DNA from: Lentisphaerae bacterium GWF2_45_14
GTDB lineage: Bacteria > Verrucomicrobiota > Lentisphaeria > Victivallales > GWF2-45-14
Assembly (NCBI GenBank): GCA_001804785.1
Contig: MHBG01000048.1
Span: forward strand, 25,401-89,400
Reading direction: 5' to 3'
DNA: 64,000 nucleotides
This document shows positions 1 through 9,949 of the stretch, piece after piece; position 1 is the stretch's first letter; every line of letters begins with the position of its first letter. A program made the position numbers and the translations under genes. The notes under the pieces are model-generated. The model made no database searches. It was not told where the DNA came from and worked only from the letters and a program-made list of their open reading frames with translations.

Positions 1-3000
1 GGGCTTTATGCGTTATATGAAGCAATGGGACATGATCGGTCTTTGAAAGACTATTCTATAGGCATGCATTATTATGAGCTTTATAATGGGATAAAGCAGA
101 ACGTAAATAAATGGGCTATATCGGATACCAATACCCATAGAGATATTATACATGCCGACACCGCAGAAGACGCTATTGAGAAATTCAAGAAATATCTTGA
201 CGGTCTTTCCGAATCAGGCAAGAACAAGAAAATTGAATTCGTTATTTATTCAAAAAGCAACGAAAAGGGGAAGTATTACATCAGCAAAAAAACAGGGTCA
301 AATTACATCGATCTAAAGAGTTTTGATAATGTTGAAGATGCGAAAAAATATCGTATCGATAATTACAGTGACCTTGTAAATCTTCTCGAAAAAAGTAAAT
401 ACATTCCTGAAACAAGAACGGATACAAACCGCGAACGAGTCGGCAAAGACTATCGGCAAGGGAAAGATGTTACTCCTGAAATGTTTACTTCCGCATTCGG
501 TTTTCGTGGTATCGAATTCGGGAATTGGGTTGCAAAAACAGAAGAACGGCAGGCGTCTCTTAACCGGGCGTTTGATGCTCTTCATGATCTCGCTGATATC
601 CTTGGAGTTGCGACACAAGCACTATCCCTCAATGGACAACTCGGGCTTGCATTTGGAGCGCGAGGAGCCGGAGGTCGGAATTCCGCAGCGGCTCATTACG
701 AACTGGACAAAGTTGTAATTAACCTGACAAGAAAGAATGGCGCCGGATCGCTTGCTCATGAATGGTGGCATGCCTTGGATAATTATTTTCCCAGGATGAG
801 GGACAAGCCGGCCGGACATCTTACTACGATGCCTTTCGCGTTACGAAATAAAGACGGCAGTGTCAATGATTCTGTTCGTTCTGAAATGATAAATGCTTTC
901 GATGATGTCATGAAAGCCATATATCGCAGTGAAATGAAAACAAGATCAAAACGGCTTGATTCAACAAGGACAAAAGAATATTGGGCAAAAGATGTTGAAA
1001 TGTCTGCGAGGGCTTTCGAAAGCTATATTCTCAACAAAATAGAAGGAAAAGAATTCAGCAATGATTATCTTGTGAATATAGTCAATGAAGAAGCGTTTCA
1101 AAAAGATGCAGAAGAGCATGGCGGAAACTCTTCTTATCCGTATCCACTCAAGGCCGAACAGCAGGAAATAGATGCAGTTTTTGATAAATTCTTTGATACA
1201 ATCGAAGAAAAGGAAGAAAACGGCAAGCATGTTCTTTACCGCAGCTCTGAATACGGGAATATTCGCGGCGGCGACAAAATCAGGGCGCGGCGGATCATCC
1301 GGGAAATGACAGGTTCAATCGACAATGTCCGGTTTGCGGAAAAACTGTTCAGTAATGATGGTCAAGAGGTATTAGGCAAATACGAAGACGCCTATATCGA
1401 CATTGCAGAAAACAAAGGAAATATCGAGGACACGGCCAGGCATGAAGCCTTGCACTATGCCTATGATTTACTTTTAACCGAACGCGAAGCGCAAATATTC
1501 AATGAAGCCGCATCTGCCCAGGAACTTAATCACGAACAAGCGATCGAGGGCATCAATAAATTTGCTCATGATCATTCCGGACTCAGAGGCAAAGCCCGTT
1601 TGATTGCCGGGCGCATAATCAGACGCATACGGCAGCTTTTCGGAGCCGAGCGCATGATTGACCGGATCAATGAGATTTATGACCGGGCATTGTCCAGAAA
1701 ATATGCAGAGCGTGAACTGACCGGCAAAAGTAATTATGGCGGCGAAGTTCAGTACATGTCGCAGAACGAACGGAAAAACCTTACCGGACTGATAGAGCAG
1801 TTCAAAAAAGAACTTGACAATGTCGAAATGAATAAAGAGCAAAAGGGTATTTACGATGTTATAACCGGCAATAAACGAATTACTCAAATCAGAAAAAATG
1901 ATTTAGACAACCTGGCAGGATTTGTAAATCTTGAAAAAGGGTCGGGAGAATTTGGTGCAACTCATATCATGGCAAAACATTTTGACGGTACATCGGGAAA
2001 AGTAACAGCCAGAGAAATTATCAATATCGGTGAAGTTATCAGACATGGCAAGATAAGGGGGAATGGTGACAGGCATATTTATACATTATGGGAAAATAAT
2101 CAAAGATACCGAGCTATTGTTCTCACTGATGGAAAGAAGCAAAGTGTAATCACATTCTATTCAAATAAAACGGCATATTCACCCGGGGATCATACTGTCC
2201 CCGATGGCACTAAGACCAATGATGAATATGCCTTTAGCAACTCAGGCGGGAGTCATAATGCTCCGCTAGCACAAAAGGCCGTAACCCAAGCTCCTAAAAC
2301 TATTATACATGAAAATAATGAAAATGTCAAGGAATTGAATCAGAATGAAAAAAATGAGCCGGACGACAACTTTTATTCCAACCGCAAGGCAGAAACGCGG
2401 GGCAATATGGCCTCGCCGCGTGTTGAATCCGACTCAAAGGATTTTCCCCACACTCGAATATCCGAATCGGATAATCTAAGGTCAGACTCCACGCAGGAGC
2501 AAAAGACCGTGGCGGAGGAAATCCCAGACAGTATAAATGACAAAACCGATAAAAGCAAATACCGGACGCTCGAAGTCGCGGAAATGACTCATGAAAGCGA
2601 AATGAAACAGAATGCCCAGCATATAAGTTTTGCCCGTGAATGGCTCAATACTCTTTTTGAAAAGGATACGAATGCCAAAACGGACGTTCGCTTCCTGAGT
2701 CCGTTGCTTCAAACGATTTTCTACTACAGTAAGAAAGTTCCAGCGCTCGGACGGGTATTTGATTCTGCAATGCGTCTGCGCGACAATAAATATTTCTATG
2801 AAAACATGATTTTTAATGCCGATAGCGGCATGGGCGAATCGGAGCTTGAGCCGATAGTCAAATTCAGCAAGGCAAACAAAGCGGAGTGGACACGGCTTTC
2901 AAAAGATTATCTTTGGAAACGCGATATAGATGCAGTCGGATACAAAGTCAGGCAGAGCGATGATGGCACAGTTTTCCGGATATACACGCCTGAAAATATA

Positions 3001-5745
3001 CTCATAGATCAATTTTCCAATGAAAACGCCGCATGGGAAGCCGCGTGGCGTGCCGAAGTCCAAGACATGAAAAAAGCCGGGTGGAGTAACGGGGCTTGTG
3101 AAACCGTCCTCAAACTTCGCCGGATCATGGGGCGGCAATATGAAATTCTCAAAAACGGCGTTGAACAGCAGAAAAAGGCATTGAAAGAACTCGGCGCCGA
3201 AATGCCCGAAATCAGCGGCATTGACATTTTCGAAGAATTAAAAAAGATGGGCGACCGGAGGGGATATTATATGCCCAGAATGCGACACGGGAATCATATG
3301 CTATGGGCGCATAAAACCGGAGAGAATCCTCGACTCGAAATATTCGATACAAAACTCATGAGAGCCAAACGCGCATCGGAATTGCGGCGTAATGGTTATA
3401 CCGCGGAAATGTCGCAAAGCAATACTCCGTCCGAGGATGTTTTTGCCGGAAGCGATATTACCGCGATGAATGACCTTATCAATAATGCGATGGATCGGAT
3501 TCGCAAAAGCGATGAACTGACATTTGAACGGTTCGGGCTTACGGGAGAATGGATTGATTACCCATTGAAAAACAGCAAAACGGAGCGGCATTTCGTTATT
3601 TCCGGAGGCAATACCAGTATTCACCATAATCTATTCAAGGAATTCGGCGGCAATTATTACGGGGATATGTGGCATTTTAAGGATCGTAAAAAGAGCTTTG
3701 AAAAAACGATCCTGAAAGCGATTGCCCATGTTGAAGGCGCCGCTATTGTTCAGACTGACGCAATAGGCCGTGCGCTGGCTGAACAGATCGCTGCCATAAT
3801 TCATAGCCATGGTTCGAGATCGCACAAGATCAAACGCGATGATCGGACGGGAAAAGATGTTTATCTCGGCTTTGAAGAGGATATTATCCAAGCTGCGACA
3901 CTCACGGGCAGAGCTATTGCCGGGGGAAGCGCAAAACGAATTATGGCTAAAGAAATGCTGGAAGCTTTCACAGGTCATGACTTGAAATGGAAAGATTATA
4001 AAGCTGAACACATGCCGAAAGACGTTAAGCTTGGCTCTCCTGAATATTATCAGGCGATGGAAGATACCTGGAATGGTTATCAGGATACCGTCAGAGCGCG
4101 CGGTATAGAATCTTCCAAGCAGAAAATAGCTTACCGTGAAGGTAAGAGCTTCATGAATGATATGCTCCGCAATGAAGAACCTATGGAGCGCGTTTTCGGC
4201 ATTATCAAAGGAATAGCCGCATTTAAATTCCTTTCCGGAGTTTCTTCAGGGGTAATAAACCTTACCGCACTGGCAACCAGCGTTCCGGCCGCAATGAAAT
4301 CATTCGGAAATATCGGATTCGTACGCTCTGGTTTTCTTCTCATCGCGGCCTCAAACAGATATACCCGCTATATGATGCGGAAAAAATTTGGGATAGGAAA
4401 GACTATGTCCGATAATGAAGAATGGCTTTTTGGCGAAATTACACGCCGGGGCTGGGATGCCGACTTGCAGAATCAGGAATTGACCGGAGCAACTATGACA
4501 TGGGGCGATAAAACTTGGAGAAGTATTGTCGATTTGTCAATGATTGTTTTCAGTACGACTGAACGATTAAACCGCGCTTCAACCATTGCCGCAGCGTATA
4601 ACGGAATGGCTGAAAAATTTGACGGTGAACTACCCGAAAGGCAAAGGGACAATCTTCTGCTTAAAGCAAAAGAAATTTCCGATAAAGCGCATGGTGTATA
4701 TGGAAAAGAAAATTTGCCGTCCTGGGCGCGTGGAGCATCTGCCGGGGCTCATGTGGCGCGGTCATTTTACATGTACAAGACATTTACTCATAATTATCTT
4801 CAGTTAATGGGGGAAATGTTCAAGGGCAAGAAAGTCTCATCATTTGCCTGGATGACGATTGCGCCGGCAATAGTCGGAGGATATTCGGCAAATGCATTAG
4901 AACCCATATTGAAAGCGCTGGCGTCCCTGATTCCCGGACTCCCCGATGATCCGGAAGAAGCCCTTTATAAATGGCTCCAAAAAACATTTGGTAAAACGGC
5001 GGAACGTTTCGGGCGTTCAGGGCTGGCCGGACTTTTAGGATTGAACCTCAAGGGTTCTATGGCAATCGGTTCATTTGAACTTCCGACAACAATAGATGAA
5101 GTGCTTGGCGCTCCTTATGCAATGGGGACAAGCGTCTTCAATGGAGGGAAGAACATTCTACGTGGCGATTGGATTAAGGGAGCCGAAGAGCTTTCTCCGC
5201 GTTTTGCAACCGGCCCTATTAAAGCATATAGGGAATATACCGAAGGTGTTACCAGCAAGAGCAATCAGCCGCTTTACTGGGGCAATGAGCGTTTAAAAGC
5301 AGATTATTATGATGCCTTATTGCGCTTTGCCGGATTCAACCCGGCTGAGATATCGGAAAAAAGAGAAGCACAGTGGAGTGAAAAACAAGTTGAAGCAAAA
5401 TACGGCGAAGAGCGCAAGATTATCTATGTAAAAGTGCGCCGTTTCCTGCTCGATGGCGGCGCAACTGCGGAATGGACAGATATTCTCAGGGAAATAATGG
5501 AGTATAATGCCAGAGTCAGAAGCCGCGAGCTTCATAATGTACCCCTGATTACGTCCAGCTCATTAAGAATCCTTCAGCGGAAAATGAATACGCCTGAAAA
5601 ACGTGAACAATTAAGAGGCGCAGAACCGGAAGAAGACAGAAAGAGGGAAGATTTATCGACGTTCTCGTTTGAGGATGAACCTGATTCGGAAAACGCTGGA
5701 AGGTCAAGATCGAGGCGCGCAAACAGGCGACAGACGAGAAGGTAA
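1..5745 (+). CDS. Giant phage polyvalent protein, 5'-truncated by window edge
   Basis: The reading frame is open to base 1, so the ATG at 25 is internal and at least 1,914 residues are present. Numbering from that ATG, residues 140-270 hold a conserved block (FGFRGIEFGNW, SLNGQLGLAFGARG) ending in a zinc-peptidase HEWWH at 245, resembling the LPD1-type region of polyvalent proteins. A second zinc-peptidase motif, HEALH, is at 473. Residues about 585-735 (ATHIMAKHF, RHGKI, GNGDRHIY) resemble the PBECR toxin-like nucleases found in phage polyproteins. The C-terminal third is helical and resembles LPD38, and the last 60 residues are Arg/Glu-rich. Proteins of this class are thought to be packaged and injected with phage DNA, acting early against the host. 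Domain names are from memory of family patterns; the class is confident, exact boundaries are not. It converges on the leftward operon. Confidence 0.8.
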   Translation, partial: GLYALYEAMGHDRSLKDYSIGMHYYELYNGIKQNVNKWAISDTNTHRDIIHADTAEDAIEKFKKYLDGLSESGKNKKIEFVIYSKSNEKGKYYISKKTGSNYIDLKSFDNVEDAKKYRIDNYSDLVNLLEKSKYIPETRTDTNRERVGKDYRQGKDVTPEMFTSAFGFRGIEFGNWVAKTEERQASLNRAFDALHDLADILGVATQALSLNGQLGLAFGARGAGGRNSAAAHYELDKVVINLTRKNGAGSLAHEWWHALDNYFPRMRDKPAGHLTTMPFALRNKDGSVNDSVRSEMINAFDDVMKAIYRSEMKTRSKRLDSTRTKEYWAKDVEMSARAFESYILNKIEGKEFSNDYLVNIVNEEAFQKDAEEHGGNSSYPYPLKAEQQEIDAVFDKFFDTIEEKEENGKHVLYRSSEYGNIRGGDKIRARRIIREMTGSIDNVRFAEKLFSNDGQEVLGKYEDAYIDIAENKGNIEDTARHEALHYAYDLLLTEREAQIFNEAASAQELNHEQAIEGINKFAHDHSGLRGKARLIAGRIIRRIRQLFGAERMIDRINEIYDRALSRKYAERELTGKSNYGGEVQYMSQNERKNLTGLIEQFKKELDNVEMNKEQKGIYDVITGNKRITQIRKNDLDNLAGFVNLEKGSGEFGATHIMAKHFDGTSGKVTAREIINIGEVIRHGKIRGNGDRHIYTLWENNQRYRAIVLTDGKKQSVITFYSNKTAYSPGDHTVPDGTKTNDEYAFSNSGGSHNAPLAQKAVTQAPKTIIHENNENVKELNQNEKNEPDDNFYSNRKAETRGNMASPRVESDSKDFPHTRISESDNLRSDSTQEQKTVAEEIPDSINDKTDKSKYRTLEVAEMTHESEMKQNAQHISFAREWLNTLFEKDTNAKTDVRFLSPLLQTIFYYSKKVPALGRVFDSAMRLRDNKYFYENMIFNADSGMGESELEPIVKFSKANKAEWTRLSKDYLWKRDIDAVGYKVRQSDDGTVFRIYTPENILIDQFSNENAAWEAAWRAEVQDMKKAGWSNGACETVLKLRRIMGRQYEILKNGVEQQKKALKELGAEMPEISGIDIFEELKKMGDRRGYYMPRMRHGNHMLWAHKTGENPRLEIFDTKLMRAKRASELRRNGYTAEMSQSNTPSEDVFAGSDITAMNDLINNAMDRIRKSDELTFERFGLTGEWIDYPLKNSKTERHFVISGGNTSIHHNLFKEFGGNYYGDMWHFKDRKKSFEKTILKAIAHVEGAAIVQTDAIGRALAEQIAAIIHSHGSRSHKIKRDDRTGKDVYLGFEEDIIQAATLTGRAIAGGSAKRIMAKEMLEAFTGHDLKWKDYKAEHMPKDVKLGSPEYYQAMEDTWNGYQDTVRARGIESSKQKIAYREGKSFMNDMLRNEEPMERVFGIIKGIAAFKFLSGVSSGVINLTALATSVPAAMKSFGNIGFVRSGFLLIAASNRYTRYMMRKKFGIGKTMSDNEEWLFGEITRRGWDADLQNQELTGATMTWGDKTWRSIVDLSMIVFSTTERLNRASTIAAAYNGMAEKFDGELPERQRDNLLLKAKEISDKAHGVYGKENLPSWARGASAGAHVARSFYMYKTFTHNYLQLMGEMFKGKKVSSFAWMTIAPAIVGGYSANALEPILKALASLIPGLPDDPEEALYKWLQKTFGKTAERFGRSGLAGLLGLNLKGSMAIGSFELPTTIDEVLGAPYAMGTSVFNGGKNILRGDWIKGAEELSPRFATGPIKAYREYTEGVTSKSNQPLYWGNERLKADYYDALLRFAGFNPAEISEKREAQWSEKQVEAKYGEERKIIYVKVRRFLLDGGATAEWTDILREIMEYNARVRSRELHNVPLITSSSLRILQRKMNTPEKREQLRGAEPEEDRKREDLSTFSFEDEPDSENAGRSRSRRANRRQTRR

Positions 5746-5751
5746 AACTAT

Positions 5752-5773
5752 GGGGGATATGATTATATCCCTC
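5752..5773. terminator. Hairpin between convergent genes, possible bidirectional terminator
   Basis: GGGATAT and ATATCCC pair around a GATT loop, with two more outer pairs if one G-T is allowed. It lies between the stop of the polyvalent gene and the stop of the leftward secreted-protein gene, overlapping the latter. There is no clear T-tract on either side, so a terminator role is only suggested by position. Confidence 0.3.
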
Positions 5774-6692
5774 CTCTTTCTGTCCATACACGTTCACGCC
5801 AAGCAAATTTAGAATCTTCAACCATTTCAGATATAAACCCTGCTTTGGTTTTCTTTAGTTTTTCTCTGGCAACCTTGAACTCCCAAGCGGTTTTTTCCAT
5901 TCCTTTTAACTTATCTGACAGTTCGGCGGTCTGTTGTTGTAACTGTTGGATTTTAATATTGAGACCTTTTATTATAGCCCAAGCTCCAGTATTTCTTGTC
6001 TGTGAAGTTGTCGTAGCATGAGCATCTATATCTCCAGTAATTTTAGTAGTGGTAGTTGTGGTTTTTTCATTTAGTTTCATTTGTTCGAAAACCGTAGTCC
6101 GCTTTTGTTCTAATTGCGAAATCTCTTGAAGTTTTGAATCTATCAATGTTTTGCCATGTTGAATAACATCTTCTATTCTGCGAACTTCACAATTGGGGAT
6201 AATAAACTCACTAGAAAATAAATTATCATCACCCCCTAATCTAAGATATTTATCACCTTGAACCACAATAAGAGATAAATCACTTGAAAGGAAAAGCTCA
6301 CCAGTCATAAAAATATTCAACATGTCTTGTTTTTGTTTTATATTTTTTAAATGGTTTTGTTTTCGCTCAAGGTCTAATTTTTTCTCGTATTCTGCAATTT
6401 TTTCTTTATTCGCTTGCTCTTTTTTTGCAAGTTGTTGCTGTGCATCAAGCACCTCTTTTTGGTGAGCTAGTTCTTTTTTAAACGAATATCCCAATTGTTT
6501 TTGCGAATCCTCAGACATTTCAATGAACTTCAAGAAGGCAACGCCTTCGGCATGCTGAATATCAACACCGGACGGAGTTTTATTCAGTACTGTTACATCT
6601 TTGAATTCGCGGCCATCAAGCATTTTTATATCGACAGCTGAGAGCTGGCAAGTTATTCCAATGGCAAGCAGTAGCAAGAAAAGCTTTTTCAT
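5763..6692 (-). CDS. Secreted coiled-coil protein at the end of the prophage operon
   Basis: It is 309 residues. A classical signal peptide (MKKLFLLLLAIG..., cleavage likely after residue 19) precedes a short domain (residues 20-65: DGREFKDVTVLNKTPSGVDI, then FLKFIEMSED) that resembles a module seen in exported proteins of Verrucomicrobia and Lentisphaerae. Residues about 75-125 are a Lys/Glu/Gln coiled coil, and a Thr-rich stretch follows near residue 215. The start is supported by GGGGGA upstream. It lies between the terminase module and the polyvalent gene. The host-like signal and domain suggest a cargo gene carried by the prophage rather than a virion part; function unknown. Confidence 0.6.
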   Translation of the reverse strand: MKKLFLLLLAIGITCQLSAVDIKMLDGREFKDVTVLNKTPSGVDIQHAEGVAFLKFIEMSEDSQKQLGYSFKKELAHQKEVLDAQQQLAKKEQANKEKIAEYEKKLDLERKQNHLKNIKQKQDMLNIFMTGELFLSSDLSLIVVQGDKYLRLGGDDNLFSSEFIIPNCEVRRIEDVIQHGKTLIDSKLQEISQLEQKRTTVFEQMKLNEKTTTTTTKITGDIDAHATTTSQTRNTGAWAIIKGLNIKIQQLQQQTAELSDKLKGMEKTAWEFKVAREKLKKTKAGFISEMVEDSKFAWRERVWTERGGI

Positions 6693-6766
6693 TATAAATC
6701 CCCCGTGTTATTATTGAATGCAAACACAATAATATTACACAAGTTGGGAAAAGTCAAATTTTACGC

Positions 6767-7402
6767 TCAATTCATTATCCTTGCAGGGTAACGGTCATAT
6801 CCGGAAAGGGCGCATTTCAGGGAATGAAGGGCGGGGTAAACACCGTCCTGATCGGCATTGTATTCCTGGAGCTGCTGATAGACTTTGCCGTCTTTACTGT
6901 ATTTGAGCTGCTGAAGAATATCTTTTTCAAATACCGTGTGCATAGCCTGATTGTCATCGCTCCATTTAATTTCGACAAAATGAGGTTTATTGGCAATCAT
7001 CGGAGACCGCACGACCTGAAGACGGTATTTCTGACACGTCTCATGATCCTGGTGAAAATAGAAAGTATCGGCATAGTAGCGAGTCCAGCAATCATTGAAC
7101 CAGGTAGAGAGACCCTTGAGCTTTATTCCTCCTTTTTCTCCATCGATCACATGGTCTATAGTGAAGAATTCCCGTTCTTCGAATACGTAAATTACATTGC
7201 TGACAAGATTGCGTCCGCACATAACCGCATATCCGGAAATACTGCCGTCAACCGGCACGGGAAAGCATATACCGCCGCGCATGTAATAATGGCCTTCAGG
7301 AATGGGCGATCCCTCGTTAAAGTAAAGCGCGGAAGTTTGCCTTTCGGTATTGAAGTGCGCTAGGAACGGTCTGTATAAACTGGTTTCTTCATTCGAATTC
7401 AT
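6767..7402 (-). CDS. Uncharacterised phage protein after terminase
   Basis: It is 211 residues from the ATG at 7402, chosen over an in-frame ATG at 7465. The 7402 start has GGGAG nine bases upstream and sits one base after the terminase stop, whereas the 7465 start has no ribosome site and would overlap terminase by 60 bases. The protein is rich in aromatic residues and charged loops with no transmembrane segment. No family recognised. Its position right after the large terminase, where portal genes often lie, is notable, but it is too short for a portal protein. Confidence 0.6.
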   Translation of the reverse strand: MNSNEETSLYRPFLAHFNTERQTSALYFNEGSPIPEGHYYMRGGICFPVPVDGSISGYAVMCGRNLVSNVIYVFEEREFFTIDHVIDGEKGGIKLKGLSTWFNDCWTRYYADTFYFHQDHETCQKYRLQVVRSPMIANKPHFVEIKWSDDNQAMHTVFEKDILQQLKYSKDGKVYQQLQEYNADQDGVYPALHSLKCALSGYDRYPARIMN

Positions 7403-7403
7403 A

Positions 7404-8861
7404 TTATATTGCTCCCTGTCCAAGTTGTCCGCCGCCGAGACGGCCAAGTTTATTATATCGTTCAATAGCCAGCTGGTAGCCGCCCGTTATTGCATCAACA
7501 ATGTCATCGTGAATTGCTGCCGGAAATTCTCCAAGCTGCTCCAGTGCCGCATTGTTCCAATAGGCTTTTCGCATATACACATGCCCGGCATCGAAAAGAG
7601 GCTCTACTTCTCCGGCGCGGACAACCTTATCAGAGTTGACCTTGCATTTATATACGATTGATTTTCCTTTGAGCAGCTTTTTCAGTGTCGTATATGCGTC
7701 CTTGTATCCTGCGACGGCTTCAACCCCCTGCCAGACTGCCTGCCCGTCAGATTCAGCGGCGGAAGTAATCAGCTTATCGCGTTCCGGGGCTTCGGACTGG
7801 CATACTCGAATATCGTCAATGAAAAGGTGATAGAGTCCATCAATATTGAGGACGCCGACTTTTGCTCCTGCAGTGTAATCCGGATCGTCTTTGGCACGTT
7901 CTTTTTCCGTGCTGGCCAAATCCCAGAAGCGCACCCATGCAATATTGTCCGGCATGGTATCCACTATTTTGACATTCTCGACGTTAAGCATATTGCCGCC
8001 GCGCAGTGTCGGTTCTCCCTGAAGCAGTGCGGACGCTCCGTAATCGCCCAGGGTAGCAAATTGCCGCCTATACCATGACTCATCAAAGCGTTCAGTGAAT
8101 AGATAAGAGCCATCATCTTGACGGGCTTTATAATGGAATTTTTTAAATATCGGGAATTCGGGATTATAATCGGCATGTTCAGGATTGTTTCGATTATGGA
8201 TATTCCCTGAAATATCATCGACATGCCAGCGGGTATTAAGAACGAGGCAGATATGAACCGGGGCAAGACGGCTGAAAAAGTCCTGTGAAAAGCTTTCCCA
8301 TCGAGTTTCGCGTATGGTTTTTGCTTCTGCCTCCTTGCGGTTCTTTAAAAAGTCGTCGATTATGAGGAGATTTGCTCCTTTGCCGGTTGCGCCGCCGTCT
8401 GCTCCGACTGCAAAATATTTACCGGTATGCCCCTTGATATGACGCTCGGCAGTGTTATTACTCTGCCCGTCCAATTCCGCGTCGAATATCTCCAGATAAG
8501 CATGAGACATCATAATTGTTTTGACATCTTTAGAAAATCCTTCTGAAAGAGTAGCTCCATAAGAAGCCTGGATTATTTCATCGTCCGGGAAATGGCCGAG
8601 GAAGTAGGCCGGAAGGTAGCGGCTGGAAATATCGCTTTTTCCATGTCTGAAGGGTACAACAATATCAAGATAGCTGCTGATCCCCTGCCTGTATAACTCA
8701 ATAGCTTCATCAATGGCCGCACATATTTCCGCAGTGTGTTTTCCGACAATCAAAGGACTTGACTTCCGCATCCAGCAGTGCCGCATGAATTCAAGGAGAC
8801 AATCTTTTGCCAGCGACGCCCGGCAAAGCTGTATCATTTCTGAGAATGAGATTTCAGCCAT
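7404..8861 (-). CDS. terL: Phage terminase large subunit
   Basis: DNA-packaging ATPase and nuclease, 485 residues. The N-terminal motor has a variant Walker A, PFRHGKSD, with GKS at 74-76, and Walker B LLIIDD at 165-170. The C-terminal RNase H-like nuclease starts with FWDLAST at 312-318 and ends with the acidic HDDIVDAITGG motif near residue 458, as in the family of large terminases with that C-terminal domain. Family length is usual. It overlaps the small-subunit gene by 28 bases, the normal terS-terL order. It works with TerS and the portal at the procapsid. Confidence 0.92.
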   Translation of the reverse strand: MAEISFSEMIQLCRASLAKDCLLEFMRHCWMRKSSPLIVGKHTAEICAAIDEAIELYRQGISSYLDIVVPFRHGKSDISSRYLPAYFLGHFPDDEIIQASYGATLSEGFSKDVKTIMMSHAYLEIFDAELDGQSNNTAERHIKGHTGKYFAVGADGGATGKGANLLIIDDFLKNRKEAEAKTIRETRWESFSQDFFSRLAPVHICLVLNTRWHVDDISGNIHNRNNPEHADYNPEFPIFKKFHYKARQDDGSYLFTERFDESWYRRQFATLGDYGASALLQGEPTLRGGNMLNVENVKIVDTMPDNIAWVRFWDLASTEKERAKDDPDYTAGAKVGVLNIDGLYHLFIDDIRVCQSEAPERDKLITSAAESDGQAVWQGVEAVAGYKDAYTTLKKLLKGKSIVYKCKVNSDKVVRAGEVEPLFDAGHVYMRKAYWNNAALEQLGEFPAAIHDDIVDAITGGYQLAIERYNKLGRLGGGQLGQGAI

Positions 8862-9430
8862 TGTAATTTTTCCCCGGGGGTCATTGTTGCGAACAGCGCT
8901 TTGGCTTTTTCGAGTTCGGTCTTGTCAGTGATTTGAGTTTCTGTTTTGTCGATAAACATTCCAAGATGCTTGGCGATGCTGTCGAGCGCATGTATTTTGT
9001 CATGGAGTTCAACCTCGACTTTGTCAACCGGAATCGGTTTTCTATCTTCGCCAAGCTTCATGACCGTTGTAACCTTGAATTTTTTGATGCAGGCGCGTTG
9101 TTCCTGAGTAAGCTTTTCAAAATCCTTCAGCGACATTGTCCCCTTGCGAAAGTTTACTATTCCCGGCAGATTGGTAAATGCTATTTTTGCATATTCACAT
9201 AGAACTTTGTCAACCGTGATCCCTGTTCGCATCTGGGCTTTCCTGCTGTTCTGATCAATAAACTCAGCGACAAGCGGCGTATGAAGAACATCGTGCGCCC
9301 GGCGCCGGATTGTGGCGTTATTGGACTTGTTTACGCTGTAGGCGTAACGGTATGCATCTGCCGCATTTCCGCATTCGAGAAAGCGCAGCGCGAAATTTCT
9401 CTGTTTTTGTGTAAGTGATTTTTGACGCAT
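8834..9430 (-). CDS. terS: Phage terminase small subunit
   Basis: It is 198 residues. The N-terminus (LTQKQRNFALRFLECGNAADAYRYAY) is the helix-turn-helix typical of the Terminase_2/XtmA family, which binds the packaging site and oligomerises. The middle has the family's usual EYAKIAFTNL and HDKIHALDSIAKHLGMF segments. It lies directly upstream of terL and overlaps it. Confidence 0.9.
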   Translation of the reverse strand: MRQKSLTQKQRNFALRFLECGNAADAYRYAYSVNKSNNATIRRRAHDVLHTPLVAEFIDQNSRKAQMRTGITVDKVLCEYAKIAFTNLPGIVNFRKGTMSLKDFEKLTQEQRACIKKFKVTTVMKLGEDRKPIPVDKVEVELHDKIHALDSIAKHLGMFIDKTETQITDKTELEKAKALFATMTPGEKLQWLKSHSQK

Positions 9431-9494
9431 AATATATAAAACTCCTGAGTCTCAAATAAGCCCGAATGCAGCAAAAAGCAAAAAAACAAAACCT

Positions 9495-9896
9495 CTAAAT
9501 CAACTCTTGAAATTGAGAAGTATAAAGATTCATGCCGAAAATTTGTTTCAGCTCTCTTAATGCCGCAACTTGAGCATTAACGCGCCTTGACGCCGATTGC
9601 TCGCTTGAAGAAATAACTTGTCTGTCTTTCGATATGCTCCACTGCCACGAAAAACGCATGTCGTAGCTTACATTAATAGAGTAATCGCCCCTGCATTCGA
9701 GAGAACACGAACTTCCAAAATATTCCCACGGAAGCGCATCGGCACTTAATTGAATTTTATTCATTTTCCGGGGAATAGGGATTTTTGCTTTCTTCATTTC
9801 GGCCTTGCGTTGGCATCCGGGGCATAGTCCGTCTTCTTCGACTTTGGCATAGTTGATTCCGCAGTCTTTGCATTTGCAATAGAAAATTACTTGCAT
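9495..9896 (-). CDS. Small zinc-ribbon phage protein
   Basis: It is 133 residues. The N-terminal 30 residues hold two Cys pairs (CKCKDCG and CPGC), likely one zinc site. The rest shows alternating strands and no known motif. An AAGGAG ribosome site precedes the ATG. Function unknown; it lies in a run of small zinc proteins upstream of the terminase. Confidence 0.6.
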   Translation of the reverse strand: MQVIFYCKCKDCGINYAKVEEDGLCPGCQRKAEMKKAKIPIPRKMNKIQLSADALPWEYFGSSCSLECRGDYSINVSYDMRFSWQWSISKDRQVISSSEQSASRRVNAQVAALRELKQIFGMNLYTSQFQELI

Positions 9897-9949
9897 GTAT
9901 TATAGCTCCTTAAAGTTCTTTTGTTGTAATTGTGAAATTTTTTCATAGT

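Noticed and set aside
20..30. The ATG at 25 as the true start of the polyvalent gene
   Set aside because: The frame has no stop between base 1 and 25 and no ribosome site is visible, so the gene almost surely begins upstream.
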